From Aquirufa rosea (GTDB taxonomy: Bacteria; Bacteroidota; Bacteroidia; Cytophagales; Spirosomataceae): a stretch of 64,000 nucleotides of DNA. Under the pieces are notes generated by a model. That model did no database searches. It saw nothing but the letters and a program-made list of their open reading frames with translations, and was not told where the DNA came from. Location: contig NZ_SDHY01000002.1 of assembly GCF_004118285.1 (NCBI RefSeq), forward strand, positions 372,001-436,000, written 5' to 3'. Position numbers and translations under genes: made by a program. Shown piece by piece: positions 17,428 through 26,558 of the stretch (position 1 is the first letter of the stretch; every line of letters starts with the position of its first letter).

Positions 17428-17871
17428 ATGAAAAAGACACATATCATTGGTCTGATCCTGATTGCGGTGGCTATTGGAATCATATTGATCACCACAGGTG
17501 ATGCAAGCACTTATGTGGGCTTTGATGAGGCTGAGCGCATCTCACAAAATGACCCTAATCAAAAAGTACATGTGGTAGGGACATTAAAAAAAGATGCCCA
17601 AGGGAAAATTGTGGGAATGAACTTCAACCCAGCCCTAGATGCTAACCGTTTGGAATTTATCGTGGAAGATAGTTTGGGTAGAGAAAACCAAGTAGTATAT
17701 GCAGCTCCTAAACCTCAGGATTTTGAACGTTCAGAGAAAATTGTGTTGGTGGGAAGTATGAAACCTGACAAGATTTTTTATTGCGATAAAATTCTTTTGA
17801 AATGCCCTTCTAAATATCAGGAAGGAAAAATTTCGGCTGATTCTACAGCCACATATGAAGCTAAAAAATAA
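17428..17871 (+). CDS. ccmE: Heme chaperone CcmE, Cys-type (CxxxY)
   Basis: The 147-residue periplasmic heme chaperone is anchored by one N-terminal helix. The OB-fold body is seen in QKVHVVGTLKKD and EKIVLVGSMKPDKIFYCDKILLKC. In classical CcmE heme binds covalently to a His in the motif HxxxY; here the motif is CPSKY with Cys126 and Tyr130. CxxxY forms are known from Desulfovibrio and some archaea, where they work in Ccm systems lacking CcmH. The gene sits between ccmD and ccmF with spacings of 4 and 2 bp. Confidence 0.9.
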   Translation: MKKTHIIGLILIAVAIGIILITTGDASTYVGFDEAERISQNDPNQKVHVVGTLKKDAQGKIVGMNFNPALDANRLEFIVEDSLGRENQVVYAAPKPQDFERSEKIVLVGSMKPDKIFYCDKILLKCPSKYQEGKISADSTATYEAKK

Positions 17872-17873
17872 TT

Positions 17874-20426
17874 ATGATACACGAGACAATTGGATCAGTT
17901 GGTCACCTATTAGTCATCATATCCTTTGTAACTGCCTTATTGGCTACATTTTCCTATTTTAAAGCCACACAATCCACCGATGAATCGGTCGCTAGAGACT
18001 GGAAAATACTGGCTAGAAGTATATTCATTGTTCATTTAATAGCCGTCATTGGTGTGGCGTCAAGTTTGTTTGTCATCATCTATAACCATTATTTTGAATA
18101 CCACTACGCGTTCTCTCATTCATCCAGAGCCCTACCATTGGCTTTCATGATTTCCTGTTATTGGGAAGGACAAGAGGGTAGTTTTTTATTATGGATCTTC
18201 TGGCAAGCCATCCTTGGAATCATTTTGATGGTAAAAAATCCAAAATGGGAAGCTCCCGTCATGACGGTTTTTGCCTTGGTACAAACATTCCTTACTTCGA
18301 TGATTTTAGGGGTAATTCTTCCTTATATCGACTTAAAAATTGGGTCTTCTCCTTTCTTACTTTTGAGAGAAGCGCAACCAGACCTACCGGTTTGGAGCAT
18401 GCAACCAAATTTCATCCCTAAAGATGGCCGAGGTTTAAATCCACTTTTACAGAATTATTGGATGGTTATTCACCCACCTACCTTGTTCTTAGGATTTGCT
18501 TTGACTTTAGTACCATTTGCCTATCTTATCGCAGGTCTATGGAAAAATCAACTAACCGAGTGGATTAAACCAGCTTTACCTTGGGCACTTTTTGGCGCAG
18601 GTATTTTGGGCATAGGTATCATGATGGGGGCCTATTGGGCCTATGAAACCTTAAACTTCGGAGGCTATTGGAATTGGGATCCCGTAGAAAATGCCTCATT
18701 TGTTCCTTGGTTGGTCATGATTGGTGCCATTCATACGATGTTGGCCTATAAGCATTCCAGCGCTGCCTTGAAAAGCTCCATTATTTTGGTAATTGCTACC
18801 TTCATATTGGTCCTATACTCCACCTTCTTAAATCGTTCCGGTATTTTAGGAAATGCCTCTGTGCACTCTTTTACCGACCTAGGCCTATCTGGGCAGTTAC
18901 TTATTTATATGCTTACCTTCTTGTTGGTGGCCATATTTTTTGCAGTCATTCGTTGGAAAAAATTACCTGCCGATGAAAAAGAGTTAGGCATGTATTCTCG
19001 CGAATTTTGGATTTTTGTGGGAGCCTCCATTTTAGGCCTATCCGCATTTCAGTTGATTTTCACCACATCCATTCCTGTTTACAATAAAATCGCGGAAGCC
19101 TTTGGAGTGGTTTCAAATATTGCTTTACCAGCAGACCAAGTGGAACATTATAGCAAAATTCAAATATGGATTTTCTTAGCCGTGGCAGGATTGAGTGCGG
19201 TAGGACAGTACATTTGGTGGGGTAAATTAAAAGAATCGACTTCATTTAAACCATTAACGAATTCCGCTTTAGTAGCCACCTTACTGACAGTGCTTTTTGT
19301 GAATTTGGGTAAGGTTTATACGGTTTCCTATATCTTATTGCTTTGGACTAGCTTGTTTTCTGCCATAGCCAACTTCAACATACTCCTATTTTTAATTCGT
19401 CAGCGTTTCAATTTGGTGGGAGGTGCCATGGCGCACGTCGGATTAGCTATTATGCTAATAGGTATTTTATTCTCATCTGGCTATTCCAAAGTGGTTTCTT
19501 TAAATCGCTCGGGATTTGCGATATCCAACAAGGTGGAACAATTTACAAAAGATGACAATAAAGAAAATAAAGAAAACCTACCTCTTTGGTTGGGGCAAGG
19601 CGCTCAAATGCAAGATTATTTGGTGACCTATAAAGGTCGCATGATTGAATTGCGTGGCAAGCCGGGTTATTATCCAAGGAAAGATTTTGAAGTCATCGAA
19701 GGAGATTTCCATGCGATAGCATTGCGCAATGTGGAAAAAGACGGACAGCTCATTGCTAAAAAAGGTGATACCTTGACTGTGGAGCCAGAAAACACCTATT
19801 ATGAATTAGAGTTCAAAAATGCGGAAGGTAAAACGGTTTCCTTATACCCACGCTGGCAGGTGAATCCTAAAATGGGTACGGCCATTTCTCCCGATGTGAA
19901 ACACTCCTGGAATCATGATATTTATACCTATGTTTCCTTGGATCCACGACTTGCCGCGGAGGCTGGGGAAGAAAAGCAATGGAGTCAAACGGTAAATTCT
20001 ACCGTCAGCATAGGAGATACCTTATTTTTGAATGACTTCGTGGCTATTTTGCAAGATGTTTCCCGAGTTAATACGGTAGAAGATATGACCTTGGGGCCAA
20101 ATGATGCAGCGGTCAGAGCCCAGTTCCAGGTATTAGGTAAAAACTTCCAACAGTTCTCTTTATCACCTCTATTCATTATTAAGGACGGTATGGTGGCCAT
20201 GCCATCTTTTGAAAGCGAAGAAACTGGCATTAGAATTAAATTTACCGCTATTAATCCTAAAACTCAGCAGTTTAGTTTTGCTGTTAATACAACCCAACAA
20301 GATTTGATTATTATCAAAGCTTTGGAAAAACCATACATCAATTTGGTTTGGATTGGTTCAATTTTGATATTTATAGGATTATTTGTGGCCATGTACCGTA
20401 GGTTGCAACAACCCAAAGCTGCTTAA
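17874..20426 (+). CDS. ccmF: Cytochrome c heme lyase subunit CcmF
   Basis: The 850-residue multi-helix protein attaches heme to apocytochrome c in the periplasm. The WWD region reads GGYWNWDPVENASFVPWL at about residues 260-278, followed by NRSGILGNASVHSF. WEGQEGSFLLW and VIHPPTLFLGF are also characteristic. It is about 200 residues longer than E. coli CcmF (647); the additional length is mainly a periplasmic domain before the last helix (about residues 545-825). That domain might replace part of the missing CcmH function, but this is inference. Confidence 0.93.
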   Translation: MIHETIGSVGHLLVIISFVTALLATFSYFKATQSTDESVARDWKILARSIFIVHLIAVIGVASSLFVIIYNHYFEYHYAFSHSSRALPLAFMISCYWEGQEGSFLLWIFWQAILGIILMVKNPKWEAPVMTVFALVQTFLTSMILGVILPYIDLKIGSSPFLLLREAQPDLPVWSMQPNFIPKDGRGLNPLLQNYWMVIHPPTLFLGFALTLVPFAYLIAGLWKNQLTEWIKPALPWALFGAGILGIGIMMGAYWAYETLNFGGYWNWDPVENASFVPWLVMIGAIHTMLAYKHSSAALKSSIILVIATFILVLYSTFLNRSGILGNASVHSFTDLGLSGQLLIYMLTFLLVAIFFAVIRWKKLPADEKELGMYSREFWIFVGASILGLSAFQLIFTTSIPVYNKIAEAFGVVSNIALPADQVEHYSKIQIWIFLAVAGLSAVGQYIWWGKLKESTSFKPLTNSALVATLLTVLFVNLGKVYTVSYILLLWTSLFSAIANFNILLFLIRQRFNLVGGAMAHVGLAIMLIGILFSSGYSKVVSLNRSGFAISNKVEQFTKDDNKENKENLPLWLGQGAQMQDYLVTYKGRMIELRGKPGYYPRKDFEVIEGDFHAIALRNVEKDGQLIAKKGDTLTVEPENTYYELEFKNAEGKTVSLYPRWQVNPKMGTAISPDVKHSWNHDIYTYVSLDPRLAAEAGEEKQWSQTVNSTVSIGDTLFLNDFVAILQDVSRVNTVEDMTLGPNDAAVRAQFQVLGKNFQQFSLSPLFIIKDGMVAMPSFESEETGIRIKFTAINPKTQQFSFAVNTTQQDLIIIKALEKPYINLVWIGSILIFIGLFVAMYRRLQQPKAA

Positions 20427-20429
20427 CAA

Positions 20430-20702
20430 ATGACCAGGAAAGAAATTATCATTTTATCTGCCGGATTGGGCTTTTTAATCATTTGGATCATTGATTTAAA
20501 TGCCCCTACTCCTGTTGAAATCAAAGGAAATTTTTGGTTAGAAATATACTTTCATTATGTTTGGCTTATGTTTGGCCTGGGTTCACTCCTTTATTTTCAG
20601 TACACCAAGAACATGCGCATCAAAGAAGAGGAAAAAAAAGCGGGTGAGGCTAAACCAGATATTCGTAGTCGAGCTATGAAAAGTAGCAAGCGTAAAAACT
20701 AA
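20430..20702 (+). CDS. Small two-helix membrane protein in the ccm operon
   Basis: The 90-residue protein has two predicted membrane helices (about residues 7-22 and 38-57) and a basic, charged tail (IKEEEKKAGEA then SRAMKSSKRKN). I do not recognise a family. Its position 3 bp after ccmF and 5 bp before the CNNM gene suggests cotranscription and possibly an accessory role in cytochrome maturation. Coding is supported by the intact frame and tight spacing. Confidence 0.6.
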   Translation: MTRKEIIILSAGLGFLIIWIIDLNAPTPVEIKGNFWLEIYFHYVWLMFGLGSLLYFQYTKNMRIKEEEKKAGEAKPDIRSRAMKSSKRKN

Positions 20703-20707
20703 ATTCA

Positions 20708-22030
20708 ATGGACCCAGATCCCGGATTATATACCACGCAAGTTGCAGGAATTATCATTTCCATGATATTCTCAGCCTTCTTTTCTGGCGTAGAAATGGCT
20801 TTTGTTTCCTGCAATAAATTGTATTTTGAGCTTAAGGCCAAACAAAACATCTTAAGTGCCAAAATCATTTCTAACTTCAACCAATCACCATCCCGTTTCA
20901 TTGGAACTATGCTGATTGGAAATACCTTGTCCTTAGTGGCCTATGGTATTTTTATGGAGGAGTTCTTGCACCATCAAATACTCCAGCATATTCCTTTTTT
21001 GCAAAATGAAATCTTGGCTCGCCTTTTGGCTTCTATCATTGCCACGGTGCTCATTTTAATAACCTCAGAATTTACGCCCAAAAGCATTTTCTTAATCAAT
21101 CCGGACGTTATTCTCGAATTTTTGGCCATTCTGATTTGGTTGGTTTATATGCTCATGTTTCCATTGGTTTGGCTGACGGTTGGACTCTCTAAATGGTTTA
21201 TTACCAAAGTACTCCGACTGACCTATTCGGAGGAGAAGCCGGCCTTCGGACTGACAGATTTGAATAATTATTTACAAAATCTGAATAGAAAAGTGTCAAC
21301 CGAAGAAGAAGCTGAGGTCGACACTAAAATTTTCCATAATGCCCTGGAATTTAAGCAGGTAAAAGTACGCGACTGTATGATTCCTCGTACAGAAATTACT
21401 GCCATAGACGTAGAAGAAGGTATTGAAGGCTTAAAACAAGTATTTATTGATTCAGGTCATTCGAAAGTATTGGTATACAAAGAAAGCCTAGAGGATGTTC
21501 TGGGCTATTGCCATTCATTAGCCCTATTTAAGAAACCCAAAGACATACAATCCATCCTGACGAATATACTGATCGTCCCAGAAGCCATGCCAGCCAATGA
21601 CCTGATGTTAAAGTTTTCTAAAGATAGAAAATCCTTAGCCTTGGTGGTGGATGAATTTGGCAGTACTTCAGGCCTTGTCAGTATGGAAGATGTCATGGAA
21701 AAGATTTTTGGTGAAATTCAGGATGAGTATGATGACTCGGAAGATTGGATTGAAAAGAAATTAGATGATAACTCCTATTTGCTTTCTGGCCGCCATGAAA
21801 TTGATTATCTGAACGGGAAATATGATTGGAACTTCCCGGAGGGAGATTACGAAACTTTGGGTGGAATGTTGATTAGCCTATATGAAGATATTCCAAAAGC
21901 AAACGAAATCATCACACTGGCTCCTTTTCAATTTCAGATTTTAACCACCACGGATACGCGTATTGAAACCGTCAAAATGACGATCATCGGACCTTATTCA
22001 CCCAAAGAAGAATTTAAAATTAAACACTAG
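20708..22030 (+). CDS. CNNM/CBS-domain transporter, CorC/HlyC family (GldE-like)
   Basis: The 440-residue membrane protein has an N-terminal CNNM (DUF21) domain with three to four helices, including SAFFSGVEMAFVS and SEFTPKSIFLINP. A CBS pair follows (about 215-335; VRDCMIPRTEITAID, VVDEFGSTSGLVSMEDV), then a C-terminal CorC/HlyC domain (DSYLLSGRHEID type, here NSYLLSGRHEID). Family members move Mg2+ or other cations. Bacteroidota carry a paralogue named GldE beside gldD; no gldD is here, so I use the broader name. It ends convergently with menF, sharing the bases CTAG. Confidence 0.82.
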   Translation: MDPDPGLYTTQVAGIIISMIFSAFFSGVEMAFVSCNKLYFELKAKQNILSAKIISNFNQSPSRFIGTMLIGNTLSLVAYGIFMEEFLHHQILQHIPFLQNEILARLLASIIATVLILITSEFTPKSIFLINPDVILEFLAILIWLVYMLMFPLVWLTVGLSKWFITKVLRLTYSEEKPAFGLTDLNNYLQNLNRKVSTEEEAEVDTKIFHNALEFKQVKVRDCMIPRTEITAIDVEEGIEGLKQVFIDSGHSKVLVYKESLEDVLGYCHSLALFKKPKDIQSILTNILIVPEAMPANDLMLKFSKDRKSLALVVDEFGSTSGLVSMEDVMEKIFGEIQDEYDDSEDWIEKKLDDNSYLLSGRHEIDYLNGKYDWNFPEGDYETLGGMLISLYEDIPKANEIITLAPFQFQILTTTDTRIETVKMTIIGPYSPKEEFKIKH

Positions 22031-23175
22031 CCTTCTAAAACCTGCTGTAGAGTTTGGCATTTCATGACAGTCTCTTGCCATTCTTTTTCAGGGTCAGAGT
22101 CCTCGGTAATACCACATCCAGCAAAATAGGTAGCCCGACATACGGTTTCCTCTTGTGCTATTTTTACCGTTCGTAAATTGACAAATAAATGAATTTCATC
22201 CCCCAAATTTACCGGGCCTAAATAACCTGAATACAGTTCACGGGCATGTTTTTCCGCCTGGCTAATCCACTGTATTGCCTCCACTTTAGGGGTGCCGCAA
22301 ACAGCCGAAGTGGGATGTAAAAGAGATAATAAAATACCGGGCAACTGAGAAAAATTAAGGGCTTGGGTATCTACTGTAAATTCTGTTTTTAGGTGTAAAA
22401 GATTCCCTGCCAAAATAGTTTTAGGGCCTATTTCTTGATATTCTCTGAGTCGTATTTTCTTAAAGCATTCGATGATGTAGCGACAAACATAAGCCTGTTC
22501 TTCAATTTCTTTCTGAGACCAGCGGGCATTTTGAGGCGAAACTATCTGACCATCTGCATCCAAAGCTGATTGCGTACCCGCCAAGGCTATCGTTCTAAAA
22601 ATCCCTTGAGCATCCTGCTCCACCAATGTTTCAGGAGTAGCACATAACCAGGTACTAGCTAGTTCAGGAATATACAATGCACAGACAAAAGCATTAGGAT
22701 AAGCTTGACATAGTTGACCAAAGGCCTTAAGGGTGGAAAAATTTCCCGGAAATTCTACTTCATCTGTCCTCGAAAGTACTACTTTTTGAAATGTACCTGA
22801 CTTGATTTCCTCTATCGATTTGCTAACCCAATGAACAAAATGTTGATGTTTCTGCTCATTTTGTACCTGATCATGCTTCGCTTTTTGTCCAAATGCAGCC
22901 CGGATTTCATCTGACGTAAATGAGCCTTCCAATAATGTTTCCGCCTTTAAAAAATAAGGTAAGCCAGTGAAGGGCGCTACTAAAAATCCTGCTGGAAAGC
23001 TCTCCAAATCCAAAGAACCTACTTTTTCCCCACCAGAGGAATCGACTAAAAAATATCGTTTATCGCTTTTAGGTAATCGCCACACGGCCATTCCACCCCG
23101 TTTTTGAACGGTCTCTTTCCACAATTGTTCCCAATCGAGTAAGGAGGTGTTGTTATATGATATGGCTGTTGGCAT
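22027..23175 (-). CDS. menF: Isochorismate synthase
   Basis: The 382-residue chorismate-binding enzyme converts chorismate to isochorismate, the entry to menaquinone. The C-terminal catalytic region contains RTIALAGTQ, LHPTSAVCGTPK and RELYSGYLGPV, ending in YFAGCGITEDSDPEKEW, typical of MenF/EntC/DhbC. There are no siderophore genes here, so menaquinone is the likelier use. I start at the ATG at 23175; the extra residues upstream begin with a TTG. It is the last of three minus-strand genes with the flavoenzyme and the MenI-like thioesterase. Confidence 0.88.
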   Translation of the reverse strand: MPTAISYNNTSLLDWEQLWKETVQKRGGMAVWRLPKSDKRYFLVDSSGGEKVGSLDLESFPAGFLVAPFTGLPYFLKAETLLEGSFTSDEIRAAFGQKAKHDQVQNEQKHQHFVHWVSKSIEEIKSGTFQKVVLSRTDEVEFPGNFSTLKAFGQLCQAYPNAFVCALYIPELASTWLCATPETLVEQDAQGIFRTIALAGTQSALDADGQIVSPQNARWSQKEIEEQAYVCRYIIECFKKIRLREYQEIGPKTILAGNLLHLKTEFTVDTQALNFSQLPGILLSLLHPTSAVCGTPKVEAIQWISQAEKHARELYSGYLGPVNLGDEIHLFVNLRTVKIAQEETVCRATYFAGCGITEDSDPEKEWQETVMKCQTLQQVLEG

Positions 23176-23232
23176 AAAATTATCTGGGGCCACAAAGTTA
23201 AACAATTCGGCTAATCCATTATCCTTTTCTTA

Positions 23233-24249
23233 TCAATAGTCAAATCCCACGGAGCTTAATTGATGGATGGCCTCTCTTAAGATGGTATAGGATTTCTTTT
23301 TCTTCTCACGATCAAAAATATAGGTAGCCACCATCAATTCATCAATGCCTGTTTCTTCAATAAAGGCCCCCAAATTCTGTTGCAAGGTTTCCTGACTGCC
23401 AAAGAAGCTGCAAGCCAGCATTTTATCTGCCATAGCCTTAATTTCTGGAATATGGTAGGCCTCAGGTAAAGGCCCTGGAGGCGCTAAAGGCACGCGTTGG
23501 TTAGTAATGATACCAACAAACATACGTATCAAACTGCTGCGAAGATGCTCCGCCTCCTCATCTGTATCTGCTCCTACTACATTCACACAAGCCATTACAT
23601 ATGGCATTCCCAAAGCATCTGAAGGAGTGAAATTTTTACGATATATTTCAATAGCTTGTCGGAACTGAGCAGGAGCAAAATGTGCGGCAAAGGCATAAGG
23701 CAATCCCATTTTTGCAGCCAAATAGGCGGAATCCGTACTAGACCCTAAAATCCAAATGGGTACTTCAAGGCCTTCTGCAGGAAATGCGCGCACAGAGGAC
23801 AGGCTATTTTCTTCACTAAAATATTGCTGTAATTGAGCCACATCCTGAGGGAAATGGTAAGCCGTATCCGTATTGTCCCTTCTCAACACTCTGGCTGTCA
23901 GCTGGTCTGTTCCGGGTGCTCTTCCTAATCCTAAATCTATACGACCAGGATACATAGTAGCTAAAGTCCCAAACTGTTCTGCCACCACTAAAGGACTATG
24001 ATTAGGTAACATGATTCCTCCGGAACCTACCCGAATGCGAGAAGTCTTTCCTGCCACATGTCCAATTAACAAAGCAGGAGAAGAACTCGCAATAAACTCC
24101 ATATTATGATGCTCTGCCAACCAAACTCGGCGAAATCCCAAAGTCTCCGCATGCTGAGCTGTTTCCACCGTCCTTTCTATGGCCAGAGCGGCGTCTCCCC
24201 CTTGAGGAATAGGCGCTAATTCTAAAACAGAAATAGGTATGGCAGGCAT
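23233..24249 (-). CDS. LLM-class flavin-dependent oxidoreductase (luciferase-like)
   Basis: The 338-residue TIM-barrel flavoprotein belongs to the bacterial luciferase-like group that uses FMN. The start [13 protein letters not shown], then [31 protein letters not shown] and [13 protein letters not shown], is typical of the YhbW-like subgroup. The ATG at 24249 is preferred; the longer start is a TTG. The substrate is unknown. It lies between menI-like and menF genes on one strand (57 bp before menF, 111 bp after the thioesterase), which may only be chance. Confidence 0.85.
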   Translation of the reverse strand: MPAIPISVLELAPIPQGGDAALAIERTVETAQHAETLGFRRVWLAEHHNMEFIASSSPALLIGHVAGKTSRIRVGSGGIMLPNHSPLVVAEQFGTLATMYPGRIDLGLGRAPGTDQLTARVLRRDNTDTAYHFPQDVAQLQQYFSEENSLSSVRAFPAEGLEVPIWILGSSTDSAYLAAKMGLPYAFAAHFAPAQFRQAIEIYRKNFTPSDALGMPYVMACVNVVGADTDEEAEHLRSSLIRMFVGIITNQRVPLAPPGPLPEAYHIPEIKAMADKMLACSFFGSQETLQQNLGAFIEETGIDELMVATYIFDREKKKKSYTILREAIHQLSSVGFDY

Positions 24250-24360
24250 GGATTGATTCAACTAATAAATGACAAACTACGATTCATAGATTTATGTTCC
24301 CAATCTAATTCATAAAATTTTAATAGATAAAATCTAAAATGAACAGAATCTATTGAATAT

Positions 24361-24780
24361 TTAAGCTGACAAGATAGCTACAGTCAAACGACTCACACAA
24401 ATTAAGTCGCCCTGCTCATTGTGAATCTTAATATCATAGACATGCATGGTACGCCCAATTCGAATGGGCGAACAGGTGCCTATCACCCAGCCATCTCGAG
24501 CAGATTTTAAGTGGTTGGCATTGATTTCCACGCCTACGGCCTTCATGTTTTGAGGATCTTTGGCGGCCAACATGGTGGCCATGCTACCCATGGTTTCAGC
24601 TAAGACCACGGAGGCTCCACCATGTAACAAGCCAAATGGCTGCTTTGTCCGGTGGTCTACTGGCATACGTGCCGTGAAATAGTCAGAATGTACTTCTAAA
24701 AATTCTATTCCCAGATGCTCCAGCATATTACCCTTGCTGAAGCTATTTAGCTGTTCCGATGAGATGGATGTATTAAACAT
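24361..24780 (-). CDS. menI: Hotdog thioesterase, MenI-like (DHNA-CoA hydrolase)
   Basis: The 139-residue protein closely resembles E. coli MenI/YdiI. It has VDHRTKQPFGLLHGGASVV with the HGG motif, the catalytic acid in LAETMGSMA, VGVEINANHLKSARDG and the final CVSRLTVAIL. MenI hydrolyses 1,4-dihydroxy-2-naphthoyl-CoA in menaquinone synthesis; the paralogue EntH/YbdB proofreads enterobactin synthesis. The presence of menF on the same strand supports the menaquinone role. The ATG at 24780 fits the family N-terminus. Confidence 0.75.
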   Translation of the reverse strand: MFNTSISSEQLNSFSKGNMLEHLGIEFLEVHSDYFTARMPVDHRTKQPFGLLHGGASVVLAETMGSMATMLAAKDPQNMKAVGVEINANHLKSARDGWVIGTCSPIRIGRTMHVYDIKIHNEQGDLICVSRLTVAILSA

Positions 24781-24788
24781 ATATTTCG

Positions 24789-24796
24789 TATTTTTG
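24789..24796 (+). promoter_or_regulatory. Candidate -7 box (TATTTTTG) for the phosphatase-lytS-lytTR unit
   Basis: TATTTTTG fits TAnnTTTG and lies 51 bp before the start at 24848. No TTG at the -33 distance. Confidence 0.35.
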
Positions 24797-24847
24797 TGAT
24801 CAAAATTCGCAATAATTTACTAATTACTCCTCCAATTCTCCTTTTTT

Positions 24848-25489
24848 ATGCACCCTACCAAAGACATTTACCTGATACGCCACGGAGAGACAGATTACAA
24901 TAGAATGGGGGTAGTACAAGGCAGTGGTATCGATGCCCATTTAAATGAGTTAGGACGCAGACAAGCCCAAGCTTTTTTCGATCATTATGGTGACTTAGCC
25001 ATTGATAAAATTTATACTTCCGAATTAATCCGTACCCACCAGTCGGTAGATGGTTTTATACGTAAAGGAATAGCCTGGGAGAGACATGCTGGATTAAATG
25101 AAATATCATGGGGAAGTAAGGAGGGGAAGTCGCCCAACACGGATGACGACCTTTACTATAAAAATTTAACCAGAACTTGGCGAGAAGGGAACATTCATGT
25201 ACCTTCGGACGAGGGTGAGAGTCCCGTGCAGGTACTGGAAAGACAAAAACCCGTGGTGGATTTAATACTTTCTAGGCCTGAGGAACAAGCCATTTTAATA
25301 GCCATGCATGGAAGAGCTATGCGTGTTCTATTAACGTATTTGTTTGAGCAACCCTTGAAAAAAATGGATGATTTTGCGCACAGCAATCTCTGCTTATACC
25401 ATTTACAATATTCCTACCCTGACCGCGCATTTAAACTTATTAAAGGCCCGCTAACCGAACATTTGAGGCATTTACCTGATTCCATGTAA
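24848..25489 (+). CDS. Histidine phosphatase family protein
   Basis: The 213-residue cytosolic phosphatase has a phosphoglycerate mutase fold. The catalytic motif RHGETDYNRMG starts at about residue 11; the acid is in LNEISWGSKEG, and the second His is in MHGRAMRVLL. Members remove phosphate from sugars, alpha-ribazole phosphate or proteins, and the substrate cannot be told here. It is followed after 2 bp by a LytS-type sensor kinase, so the three genes to 27302 are probably one operon. Confidence 0.85.
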   Translation: MHPTKDIYLIRHGETDYNRMGVVQGSGIDAHLNELGRRQAQAFFDHYGDLAIDKIYTSELIRTHQSVDGFIRKGIAWERHAGLNEISWGSKEGKSPNTDDDLYYKNLTRTWREGNIHVPSDEGESPVQVLERQKPVVDLILSRPEEQAILIAMHGRAMRVLLTYLFEQPLKKMDDFAHSNLCLYHLQYSYPDRAFKLIKGPLTEHLRHLPDSM

Positions 25490-25491
25490 TA

Positions 25492-26529
25492 ATGAGAAGA
25501 CAAAAGCTTTATTGGGTATTACAATTTACAGGCTGGTTTGCCTGGACGCTCAATGAGGCACTGTTGTACACGATGCAATACGGCTGGCGCTGGGCATGGC
25601 TTTATGCTTTTGTTGGCAATATTTCCTTAGCCATATTTCTGACCCATCAGTATAAACTGATTACTCAAAAACATCAATGGCAAAATTTCCCCCTCTTTAA
25701 ATTATTGAGAAGGAATGTATTTGCACTATTGGTTATGTCGATGGTTTTGTTGGGTTTCAATTTACCACTAGACTTTGCGCTGCTCCAAGAGAATTATGAG
25801 GTGAAGTTAAACTCCTTCATCATCTTGCAGTATTTATTCAATTTCATGAAGCCACTAGCTATCTGGCAATTGATTTATTTCTTTTTCCAGTATTCGCAGA
25901 AAAAACTGGAAATAGAAAGACAAAACGACCAGCTAGAACGAACCATTCAGGAAACGGAGGGAAAGGTCTTAAGAGCTCAAATGAATCCGCATTTTGTATT
26001 TAATGCCCTCAATAGCATCCGAGCATTAATCACAGAAGACCCCAATAAAGCGAAAAAAGGCATCAATCAGTTGTCGAAACTATTGCGTAGTTCTTTACTT
26101 ACCGAAAGAAAAAAGACTATTCCTTTAGCTGAAGAAATCGAAACCATCATCGACTACCTTTCCTTGGAAAAAATACGTTATGAAGATCGCTTATTTTGGG
26201 AAGTTAATATTGAAAAAGAACACTTGAAAGCCGAGGTGCCACCCATGATATTACAGACTTTGGTAGAAAATGCCATCAAACATGGGATTTCACATTCGGT
26301 GAAAGGTGGAACCATTTTAATTCAGGCACAAAAGGAAGGGAATTATTTACACGCCCAAGTGATCAATCCAGGTAGCATTAAGACGAAGGAGAGTGAAACA
26401 GGGGTAGGAATGAAAAATTCTATTGCTCGTTTGAAAATATTATTTGGAGAGACCGCTCAACTAAGGCTAAAGCCTTTCGACAAAAATCAAGTGATTGCCG
26501 AATTAATTATACCTTATCTTGTGCCTTAA
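25492..26529 (+). CDS. LytS/YehU-type sensor histidine kinase
   Basis: The 345-residue inner-membrane kinase has about four helices in the first 135 residues, then a short coiled segment (KKLEIERQNDQLERTIQE) and the His_kinase domain. The phosphorylated His is His167 in QMNPHFVFNALNS. The ATP site begins LVENAIKHGI and ends with GVGMKNSIARLK. There is no obvious extracellular sensor domain, so the signal is probably sensed in the membrane. The cognate LytTR regulator follows 29 bp later. Confidence 0.9.
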   Translation: MRRQKLYWVLQFTGWFAWTLNEALLYTMQYGWRWAWLYAFVGNISLAIFLTHQYKLITQKHQWQNFPLFKLLRRNVFALLVMSMVLLGFNLPLDFALLQENYEVKLNSFIILQYLFNFMKPLAIWQLIYFFFQYSQKKLEIERQNDQLERTIQETEGKVLRAQMNPHFVFNALNSIRALITEDPNKAKKGINQLSKLLRSSLLTERKKTIPLAEEIETIIDYLSLEKIRYEDRLFWEVNIEKEHLKAEVPPMILQTLVENAIKHGISHSVKGGTILIQAQKEGNYLHAQVINPGSIKTKESETGVGMKNSIARLKILFGETAQLRLKPFDKNQVIAELIIPYLVP

Positions 26530-26558
26530 ATCCTGTGTATTTATAAAATTGCCCTACT

